A stretch of 15,379 nucleotides of DNA from Chthoniobacter sp. (GTDB lineage: Bacteria > Verrucomicrobiota > Verrucomicrobiia > Chthoniobacterales > Chthoniobacteraceae): contig JANXWQ010000568.1 in assembly GCA_025351065.1 (NCBI GenBank), positions 1 to 15,379 of the forward strand, written 5' to 3'. Below, piece after piece: positions 7,597 to 12,707 of the stretch (position 1 is its first letter; each line of letters begins with the position of its first letter). The position numbers and the translations under genes are program-made. The notes beneath the pieces were generated by a model. The model searched no databases. It worked only from the letters and a program-made list of their open reading frames with translations, and had not been told where the DNA came from.

Positions 7597-7641
7597 AAAA
7601 AAAGCCCGGCCCGCCAGCGCTATCGCCTGGCGGGCCGGGCT
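7597..7641 (-). terminator. Strong intrinsic terminator between the lipoprotein gene and tyrA
   Basis: On the minus strand, AGCCCGGCCCGCCAG (7641-7627) pairs perfectly over 15 bp with its complement at 7617-7603, around a 9-nt loop, and the stem is followed by seven Ts (7603-7597). It lies 24 bp after the lipoprotein stop. The T tract ends six bases before the tyrA ATG, unusually close to the next gene. Confidence 0.92.
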
Positions 7642-7665
7642 GAGAAAGTCAGCAAATGGCGCGCG

Positions 7666-8058
7666 TTACGGGACGAGGAAGCTCTTGCCGGAATACGGAT
7701 CCTTCACCTCCGTGCCGGGCGGGAAGCCGCGCACGTCGATGTATTTGAGCCCGTCCGACGGACTGGACACAAAGCCCGGCTTGCCCGGCACCGGCTTGCC
7801 ATAGGGAATTTCGCCGACATGCACCGGCTGCTCGGGCACGGGGTTGACGGGCGCTTCATTCGCCGTGGGCTTGTCGTGCTTCTCCGGCTTCTCAGTTTCC
7901 TCGCCGGGCTCGGGCCTAGGCTTGGTTTTTTCCGTGGCGTTCGGGTCGGTCGGATGAAAGCCGCCGCGCTTGGGCGACTGGCGGTGGGTGTTTTCTTCGC
8001 ACGCAGCGAAGAGGGCAAAAGTGGCGGCGAGAGAGACCGGAAGGAGGATGCGCTTCAT
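7666..8058 (-). CDS. Small lipoprotein with conserved PGKPGFV / VRGFPPGTEVKDPYSGK C-terminus
   Basis: A 130-residue protein of unknown function. It starts MKRILLPVSL, a hydrophobic signal, followed by the lipobox-like L-F-A-A-C with Cys20 as lipidation site; Phe at -3 is tolerated but not ideal. Residues 21-80 are charged and Pro/Glu/Lys-rich, probably disordered. The last ~44 residues form a compact block ('VPGKPGFVSSPSDG', 'YIDVRGFPPGTEVKDPY', 'GKSFLVP') that looks like a small conserved domain; I have an impression of similar tails in other verrucomicrobial small proteins but could not check this. The start at 8058 is preferred over an in-frame ATG at 8073 because it begins with a clean signal peptide and because a candidate -10 box overlaps the upstream ATG. 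A terminator follows it closely. Confidence 0.75.
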   Translation of the reverse strand: MKRILLPVSLAATFALFAACEENTHRQSPKRGGFHPTDPNATEKTKPRPEPGEETEKPEKHDKPTANEAPVNPVPEQPVHVGEIPYGKPVPGKPGFVSSPSDGLKYIDVRGFPPGTEVKDPYSGKSFLVP

Positions 8059-8070
8059 AAGTTGCCCAGG

Positions 8071-8099
8071 CATTTACCGAAGCCGCGCGCGGGTGACAA
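8071..8099 (-). promoter_or_regulatory. Candidate promoter of the lipoprotein gene
   Basis: On the minus strand TTGTCA (8099-8094, 5 of 6 matches to the -35 consensus) is followed after 17 nt by TAAATG (8076-8071, 3 of 6 matches to the -10 consensus). The predicted transcript start would be near 8064, only about six bases before the ATG at 8058. The -10 match is weak, so this is a suggestion. Confidence 0.35.
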
Positions 8100-8152
8100 T
8101 GGAAAAAATCCGGCGTCCGCGCGCAAAGCTGGCCACTGCTTGTGTGAAAAAT

Positions 8153-8458
8153 TTAGCGCCCGGAGGTTGTCGGCCCCGCGCCCGCAGGACGGTAGGGGTT
8201 GCCCCGCCCATCACTCCCGTCGCCATCGAGCGATGTCCGCGGGCTGTCTTTTACCCATATACCAGTCGGCGGTATGGCCGGTTTGGGAGCTGGCCGCGGA
8301 ATAGATGGATGCTCAATGGCATAAATCTCTGCGCGAGATTTGAAGCGGTAGCTCAGCGGCTCACGCCAACCGACGAAGATCAGCCCCGCAACAATCGCGC
8401 AATAAAGCAGCCAACCGCCGATTCTAGCGGCCACGTTTTCCGCCTCCCTTGTCATCAT
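8153..8458 (-). CDS. Small single-pass membrane protein B (paralogue of its upstream neighbour)
   Basis: A hypothetical 101-residue protein. There are two adjacent ATGs (8458 and 8455); the first is used here and the frame is the same. A hydrophobic segment at about residues 14-29 ('GGWLLYCAIVAGLIFVGW') is followed by WREP..YRF, a Pro/Ala-rich linker ('PSIPRPAPKPAIPP'), 'GIWVKDSPRTSLDG' and a Gly/Ser/Pro tail. The same order of elements occurs in the gene just upstream: VGW[KR][QE]P after the membrane segment, a Pro/Ala linker, and a Trp-containing segment. Its start overlaps the 3' end of that gene by 35 bp. No known function is recognised; likely inner-membrane, with the linker either periplasmic or cytoplasmic. 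An accidental ORF is less likely given the resemblance. Confidence 0.6.
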   Translation of the reverse strand: MMTREAENVAARIGGWLLYCAIVAGLIFVGWREPLSYRFKSRAEIYAIEHPSIPRPAPKPAIPPTGIWVKDSPRTSLDGDGSDGRGNPYRPAGAGPTTSGR

Positions 8459-8684
8459 TGATTGGGGCGTGCGGCGCGTCCATCGAGGTTTTTTGCCACA
8501 TCCACGAATTCTCGCGGGCAGGCGTGGCCGCCTCGGCAGTCGCGGGTGCGGAGGAGGCCGGTGCTGTAGCCGTGAGCACGGGCGGTGGGTTTCCGGCCAC
8601 GCTGCTGAAGTGCGCCCTGTATGGCTGCTTCCAACCGACACTGATCAGCATGATGAGAAAAAGAAATGCGATGAGTTCTTTCAT
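8424..8684 (-). CDS. Small single-pass membrane protein A (paralogue of protein B)
   Basis: A hypothetical 86-residue protein. It starts MKELIAFLFLIMLISVGW, an N-terminal hydrophobic helix that may be a signal anchor, followed by KQPYRAHF, then a Pro/Ala/Thr-rich linker (residues ~32-56), 'SWMWQKTSMDAPHAP' and a basic tail (KGGGKRGR). It shares its layout with the overlapping downstream gene, suggesting tandem duplication. It lies 34 bp after the EVE-domain gene on the same strand. The sequence AAAGGAG occurs about 20 bases upstream of the ATG, too far for a normal ribosome binding site. No function can be assigned. Confidence 0.65.
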   Translation of the reverse strand: MKELIAFLFLIMLISVGWKQPYRAHFSSVAGNPPPVLTATAPASSAPATAEAATPARENSWMWQKTSMDAPHAPINDDKGGGKRGR

Positions 8685-8718
8685 AGGTCACGCAGACTTT
8701 TCCGCTCCTTTCACGATG

Positions 8719-9153
8719 TCAAGCACCACTCGCCGCGCGCTCGGAGAGTCGGATGATCTCCGCGTACTCCGCCGCCGTCACCGGCAGCACCGAGAGGCGA
8801 GATTGCGTCACCAGCTTGATCGCGCTCAGCTTCGTGTGGGTCTTGATTTCCTCCAGCGTCACGGGCCGCCGCAGCGCGCGCACCGGCGTGAGATCCACGC
8901 ACGACCAGTCGCCCTCCGTCGCCGTCGGATCGGGGTACGCCTCCGCGGCCACCTGCGCGAGGCCGACGACTTCCTTGCCTACCACGCTGTGGTAGAAAAG
9001 CACCGCGTCGCCCTTGCGCATTGCGCGCAGATTCAGCCGCGCCTGAAAGTTGCGCACGCCGGTCCACGCCGCGCGCCCTTCTTTCACGAAATCCGCCCAC
9101 GAATACGCGGTCGGCTCCTGCTTCACGATCCAGCATTGCGCGGTCTTGCTCAT
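8719..9153 (-). CDS. EVE domain-containing protein
   Basis: A 144-residue protein made entirely of one EVE domain, the PUA-like fold also found in human THYN1. Visible features are WIVKQEPTAYSW at 8-19, 'AAWTGVRNFQARLNLRAM', 'KGDAVLFYHS', 'VVGLAQVAAEAYPDPTA' and the C-terminal 'SRLSVLPVTAAEYAEII'. The conserved Trp and the KGD turn match the family. EVE domains bind modified bases in DNA or RNA; the exact ligand of small stand-alone bacterial members is not settled. ATG at 9153 is chosen over a TTG six codons upstream since the EVE fold begins at residue 7. It is divergent from the tRNA gene and probably leads the run of small genes down to the lipoprotein. There is no adjacent restriction system to suggest a defence role. 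Confidence 0.93.
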   Translation of the reverse strand: MSKTAQCWIVKQEPTAYSWADFVKEGRAAWTGVRNFQARLNLRAMRKGDAVLFYHSVVGKEVVGLAQVAAEAYPDPTATEGDWSCVDLTPVRALRRPVTLEEIKTHTKLSAIKLVTQSRLSVLPVTAAEYAEIIRLSERAASGA

Positions 9154-9221
9154 CCGCCGAGTCAGCCGCAACGCCGCGTCCGCGCAAGCGAAATTCCGCG
9201 CGCCACGGTCGATCTTTTCGC

Positions 9222-9250
9222 TTGAAGCCGCTTTTCGCCGCGCAGATAGT
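9222..9250 (+). promoter_or_regulatory. Candidate promoter of tRNA-Ala
   Basis: TTGAAG (9222-9227) and GATAGT (9245-9250) are spaced by exactly 17 nt, each with 4 of 6 consensus matches. The predicted start near 9257 would give a ~13-nt 5' leader before the tRNA at 9270. Position and spacing fit; sequence match is moderate. Confidence 0.5.
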
Positions 9251-9269
9251 CCTCGCTCGTTTCCAGCAC

Positions 9270-9342
<73 letters not shown>

Positions 9343-9394
9343 CGTCTGGAAAACAAGGCTGGCAAAGGATTCGCGGGCGGCGGGCGGGTTTCGG

Positions 9395-9430
9395 AAAAAA
9401 GGCGCCGGGCCGCTGCGCTACAGCCGCAGC
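9395..9430 (-). terminator. Weak candidate terminator at the end of recF
   Basis: On the minus strand GCTGCG (9430-9425) pairs with CGCAGC (9417-9412) around a 7-nt loop that includes the recF stop. Eleven GC-rich bases then separate it from six Ts (9400-9395). The gap is long for a classical terminator, though GGC/GCC pairing in between could extend the structure. Confidence 0.3.
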
Positions 9431-10440
9431 ACCTGCGCGGCGGCGTCCGGCGGCAGCCAGTCGAGGTGCGTGGTGGTGATGAGCTTTTGCGCGCCGGCCG
9501 GCAGCGCGGCGAGCAGCGCGGCGCGGCGGGTGAGGTCGAGTTCGCCGAAAATGTCGTCGAGCAGCAGCACCGGCGGCGCTGCGAAATACCCCTCCAGCAG
9601 CCGCGCCGCGCCGAGCTTCAGCGCGAGCACGAGCGTGCGCTGCTGGCCTTCGCTGGCCAGGGCGGACGACTGGCCGTTGAGGGAAAACGCCAGGTCGTCG
9701 CGATGCGGCCCCGTGGTCGTCTGGCGCAGCCGCGCGTCCTCTTTCCGCGCGGCGGTGAGCGTGGCGGGAAAGTCCTCGCCGCACCCCGGCACGTACGCGA
9801 TCCGCAACTGCTCCCCCGCCCCGCTGATCGCCGCGTGCGCCGCGCCCACGGGCTCCTGCAGCTCGCGGATCAAGCGTCCGCGCCCTTCCGCGACCCGCCC
9901 GCCCGCGGCGAGCAGCGGCTCGTCGAAGGCTTCGATCTCCCGCCAGCGCGGGGCCGCCGCTTTCAGCAGCAGGTTGCGCGAGCGCAGCGCCCGCTCGTAA
10001 TCGCGCAGCGCACGCCGGTGCGAACCGTCGAGCTGCGCCGCCGTGAAATCCAAAAACCGCCGCCGCCCGTCGCCCGGCCCGCGCACCAGCTCGATGTCGC
10101 GATTCCCAAAATAGACCAGCCGGGCGATCTCCAGATACTCGCGCGCGGCCTTCTGCTCCACGCCATCGAGCGCCAGTTTTTTCCGCTCGCGGCTGAGATA
10201 GTACTGCATGTGCCGCTGCGCGAAAAATCCGTCCACCACCAGCCCACGCCGCTCGTGCTGGATGACGTGCGCCAGCCGCGTAACCCGCGGCGATTGCAGC
10301 CGCAGCAGGATGCACGCGGCCTCCAGCAGCGAAGTCTTGCCCCGCGCATTCGGCCCCACGATGAAATTCGCTCCCGGCGCAAACTCCGCCTCGAACGCGT
10401 CGAAGCAGCGGAAATGACGGACTTTGAGCGAGGAAAGCAC
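9418..10440 (-). CDS. recF: DNA replication and repair protein RecF
   Basis: A 340-residue SMC-like ATPase that binds single/double-strand DNA junctions and helps RecO/RecR load RecA at gaps. The Walker A motif GPNARGKTS is at 29-37, an ABC-type signature region 'ASEGQQRTL' at about 262-270 and Walker B VLLLDD at 291-296, followed by the D-loop 'FGELD'. Length is slightly short for the family (~350-370). The frame is open farther upstream, but the family N-terminus ('LSSLKVRHFRCF') begins at GTG 10440, so that start is chosen. No Shine-Dalgarno is seen. Unusually placed relative to the classic dnaA-dnaN-recF-gyrB order: here it neighbours a tRNA gene and is divergent from a VTT-domain protein, with a 94-bp gap. 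A TTGCTG/TCTACA pair with only 15-nt spacing precedes the start and is too weak to call. Confidence 0.95.
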   Translation of the reverse strand: MLSSLKVRHFRCFDAFEAEFAPGANFIVGPNARGKTSLLEAACILLRLQSPRVTRLAHVIQHERRGLVVDGFFAQRHMQYYLSRERKKLALDGVEQKAAREYLEIARLVYFGNRDIELVRGPGDGRRRFLDFTAAQLDGSHRRALRDYERALRSRNLLLKAAAPRWREIEAFDEPLLAAGGRVAEGRGRLIRELQEPVGAAHAAISGAGEQLRIAYVPGCGEDFPATLTAARKEDARLRQTTTGPHRDDLAFSLNGQSSALASEGQQRTLVLALKLGAARLLEGYFAAPPVLLLDDIFGELDLTRRAALLAALPAGAQKLITTTHLDWLPPDAAAQVLRL

Positions 10441-10534
10441 GCGCGCTGTGTAGAGCCTGTCCGCGCGTGCAGCAAGGCGGCGCGCGCGATTGCAAACGGC
10501 ACGCATTCTGCGAAGAACACCGCTCCCAAAACCC

Positions 10535-11167
10535 ATGCATCGCCTCACCGACCTCCTCCTTTCGTCGCATGAAAAATTCCAGCAACTCGGCTGGCTCGGC
10601 GTGCTGGCCTACGCGGCTGCCATCGTAGTGCTGCAGATAGTCTTCGTGCCGCTCGCGCCGTTTGCCGTGGCGGCGGGCGGCGGCTTCGGTTTTTTGAAAG
10701 GCTTCATCGCCATTACCCTCGGCACGAACGGCGGCGCGGCGGTCAACTTTCTCATCTCGCGCCACCTCGCGCGCAACGCCGTGCAGCGCTGGCTCGGGCA
10801 GCACGAAAAATTCCGCCTCATCGACGGCGCGGTGGGTCGCGAGGGCTGGAAAATCATCGCGTTGCTGCGCCTGTGCCCGATCCCCTTTGGCATCGCCAAC
10901 TACGCCTACGGGCTCACGGCCATCGGCTTCTGGCCGTACTTTCTCGCCACGTTTTTCGCCATCATTCCGGCGAACTGTTTCTTCGTCTGGATCGGCACCA
11001 GCGCCCACCACGGCCTCGCCGCCGCCACCGGCGCGGAGCACGCGAAACATCCCGGCGAATACGTCTTCCTCGCCGTCGGTCTCGTCGCATTTTTCCTCGT
11101 GCTCCGCCACCTCACGAAGCTCGCCAAAGCGGCGGTGGCGAAAGCGGATCAACCCGCCGCCGAATAA
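10535..11167 (+). CDS. TVP38/TMEM64 (VTT domain) family membrane protein
   Basis: A 210-residue integral membrane protein of the VTT/DedA superfamily. A first membrane helix is at ~20-40, a re-entrant/helical Gly-rich segment at ~41-75 ('FVPLAPFAVAAGGGFGFLKG'), then a soluble stretch with 'ISRHLARNAVQRWL', the family motif RLCPIPFGIANYAYGLT at 112-128, a helix at ~133-153 and a final helix at ~176-192. Relatives have been linked to envelope lipid homeostasis and lipid scrambling; no specific substrate can be given. ATG 10535 is chosen over an in-frame TTG at 10490 because the latter adds a basic non-membrane extension not expected in the family. Divergent from recF, convergent with kdsD, with the octad inverted repeat in between. 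Confidence 0.88.
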   Translation: MHRLTDLLLSSHEKFQQLGWLGVLAYAAAIVVLQIVFVPLAPFAVAAGGGFGFLKGFIAITLGTNGGAAVNFLISRHLARNAVQRWLGQHEKFRLIDGAVGREGWKIIALLRLCPIPFGIANYAYGLTAIGFWPYFLATFFAIIPANCFFVWIGTSAHHGLAAATGAEHAKHPGEYVFLAVGLVAFFLVLRHLTKLAKAAVAKADQPAAE

Positions 11168-11208
11168 CGGCAGCATCCGCGGGAACGGGTTCAAACTGAG
11201 GGGCTCAT

Positions 11209-11336
11209 TTTTTTAACGCAGAGACGCAGAGACGCAGACAGCGCAGAGATTTTGACTGGCAAAATCTTCAGGCCAAACGGCGCCACTCATCTCCTCCCTC
11301 TGCGTCCTCTGCGCCTTTGCGTCTCTGCGTTAAAAA
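11209..11336. repeat. 128-bp inverted repeat of 8-nt units with a nested hairpin
   Basis: The left arm reads TTTTTA then ACGCAGAG (11216-11223), ACGCAGAG, ACGCAGAC, one extra base, GCGCAGAG (11241-11248). The right arm, read on the minus strand from 11336, is TTTTTA then ACGCAGAG (11330-11323), ACGCAAAG, GCGCAGAG, one extra base, ACGCAGAG (11305-11298). Inside is a perfect 8-bp hairpin AGATTTTG-ACTGG-CAAAATCT (11247-11267). It lies between convergent VTT and kdsD genes and encodes no protein. It looks like a MITE- or REP-like dispersed element. The rest of the 11168-11373 gap shows nothing else. Confidence 0.8.
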
Positions 11337-11373
11337 CAAACCGCCCGCGCCGGATAACGGCCGCCGCCTGCTC

Positions 11374-12345
11374 TCAAATCAATTTAAACCGCGCGAGGTC
11401 TTGCGAGTCCACGACGCCGATGGGGCGGTCGCTTTCGTCCAGCACGACGAGGTCGTCAATGCGATGGGTTTCGAGGATGTGCAGCACCTCCGCCGCGAGC
11501 CGGTCGCCGTGGATGGTGATCGGGTGGCGCGTCATGAAATCGCCGACGGCGCGCTCCAAAAGATCGGCCTGCTTTTGAAAGTGCCGGCCAAAATCGCCAT
11601 GCGTGAAAATGCCGAGCAGCCGGCCTTTTTCGTCCACGACTTCGGCGGCACCGGCGCGCGCTTTCGCCATCGCGTGCAGGACCTCGCGCACGAGCAGCGT
11701 CGGCGGCACCACGGCCATTTGCTCCGCGCTGCGCATGATCTGGTGGACCTTCAGCAGCAGCGTGCGCCCGAGCCGTCCGCCGGGATGATAGCGGGCGAAG
11801 TCCTCCTTGTTGAAGCCGCGCGCCTCGAGCAGCACCATCGCCAGCGCATCGCCGAGCACGAGCATGACCGTGGTGCTGGAGGTGGGCGCAAGGTTCAGCG
11901 GACAGGCCTCCTGCTCCACGCTCGCGTCCATATGGACGTGGCAGTTTTGCGCGAGAAAAGATTTCGCGTTGCCGGTCATCGCGATAATCCGTACGTCGAA
12001 ACGCTGGAGCGCGGGGAGGATGTTGATGAGTTCGTCCGTCTCGCCGCTGGCGCTGAGCGCGAGCACCACATCGCCGTCCGCGACCACGCCGAGATCGCCG
12101 TGCAGCGCGTTCAGCGAATTCAGCACAACGGCCGGAGACCCTGTGCTGGTCAGCGTCGCCGCGATTTTCTCCCCGATGTGCCCCGACTTCCCCACACCCA
12201 CCACCACTACCTTGCCGCGCTTTTCCACGCTCTGCCGGATCGTCTCCACCGCCTGCGTGAAAGAATCATCCAGCCGCGCACCGAGCCGCTGCACTTCGGC
12301 GAGTTCGAGCGCGATGACGCGGCGGGCTTTTTCGAGATAATCCAT
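11374..12345 (-). CDS. kdsD: D-arabinose 5-phosphate isomerase (KdsD/KpsF family)
   Basis: A 323-residue cytosolic enzyme interconverting ribulose-5-phosphate and arabinose-5-phosphate, the first step to Kdo for LPS. The SIS domain (~38-172) has GKSGH at 52-56 and SASGETDE at 98-105; HPGGRLGR is at 187-194. Two CBS domains follow (~205-260 and ~270-323, with 'FMTRHPITIHGDRLAAEVLHI' type spacing). Residues equivalent to the catalytic set of E. coli KdsD (Lys59, Glu111, Glu152, His193) are present at Lys53, Glu105, Glu146 and His187, a constant offset of six. Full length. ATG at 12345, no Shine-Dalgarno, 46 bp downstream of the HPr gene, so the two probably form an operon. A KpsF (capsule) or GutQ role cannot be excluded from sequence alone. 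Confidence 0.95.
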   Translation of the reverse strand: MDYLEKARRVIALELAEVQRLGARLDDSFTQAVETIRQSVEKRGKVVVVGVGKSGHIGEKIAATLTSTGSPAVVLNSLNALHGDLGVVADGDVVLALSASGETDELINILPALQRFDVRIIAMTGNAKSFLAQNCHVHMDASVEQEACPLNLAPTSSTTVMLVLGDALAMVLLEARGFNKEDFARYHPGGRLGRTLLLKVHQIMRSAEQMAVVPPTLLVREVLHAMAKARAGAAEVVDEKGRLLGIFTHGDFGRHFQKQADLLERAVGDFMTRHPITIHGDRLAAEVLHILETHRIDDLVVLDESDRPIGVVDSQDLARFKLI

Positions 12346-12391
12346 GCGGGCGGATGCTACCGGAACCGTCGCGCGCGGCGACAGGCGAAAT

Positions 12392-12670
12392 TCACATCCG
12401 CCCGTCTTCCTCCTGCAGCTTGAAATCCAGCAGCAGCGCGCCGAGCCGCTCCAGGGCTTGCTCGGCGTCGGCCCCCACGGCTTCGAGCGTGATGCGCGAG
12501 CCGCAGTCGAGATTGGCCGTCAGCACCTCCATGATGCTCCCGCCGCAGAAACATTCGTCGCCCTTCCGAATCGTCACCTCGCTTTTGAACTCCTGCACCG
12601 CGCGCACAAACTCCGCGGCGGGCCGCGCGTGCAATCCCATCTGGTTCACAATTTCGACTTCTTTCCTCAT
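12392..12670 (-). CDS. ptsH: HPr family phosphocarrier protein
   Basis: A 92-residue HPr-like protein that carries a phosphoryl group on His and relays it within a phosphotransferase chain. GLHARPA is at 12-18 with the phosphoacceptor His14. GGSIMEVL at 43-50 carries Ser45, the equivalent of the regulatory Ser46 that HPr kinase phosphorylates. The C-terminus 'EAVGADAEQALERLGALL' fits the last helix. No EI, EIIA or HPr kinase gene is in the window, so whether it serves sugar uptake, the nitrogen PTS or pure regulation is open; an NPr-like role is an alternative. The ATG at 12670 begins the first beta strand (MRKEVEIV). It is directly upstream of kdsD on the same strand and divergent from a glycosyltransferase. 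Cys40 and Cys42 (ECFC) in the loop before Ser45 are unusual for HPr. Confidence 0.93.
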   Translation of the reverse strand: MRKEVEIVNQMGLHARPAAEFVRAVQEFKSEVTIRKGDECFCGGSIMEVLTANLDCGSRITLEAVGADAEQALERLGALLLDFKLQEEDGRM

Positions 12671-12679
12671 GCGGCGCGG

Positions 12680-12707
12680 AACATAGATGCCGCCGCACCC
12701 GTGACAA
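12680..12707 (-). promoter_or_regulatory. Candidate promoter of the HPr-kdsD operon
   Basis: On the minus strand TTGTCA (12707-12702, 5 of 6 matches) and TATGTT (12685-12680, 4 of 6) are spaced by 16 nt. Transcription would start around 12673, only a few bases before the HPr ATG at 12670, giving a nearly leaderless mRNA. The -35 box overlaps the proposed GTG start of the divergent glycosyltransferase. Confidence 0.45.

Noticed and set aside
6817..8304. A long plus-strand open frame antisense to tyrA and the lipoprotein region
   Set aside because: It is Arg/His/Ala-rich low-complexity sequence without domain features and mirrors a well-supported minus-strand gene; such antisense frames are expected in GC-rich DNA.
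10441..10548. N-terminal extension of recF to an upstream start
   Set aside because: The extra 36 residues are Arg-rich and precede the normal RecF N-terminal strand; GTG at 10440 fits the family.
11209..11336. CRISPR array
   Set aside because: Units are 8 nt, contiguous and inverted between arms, with no spacers of regular length and no cas genes.
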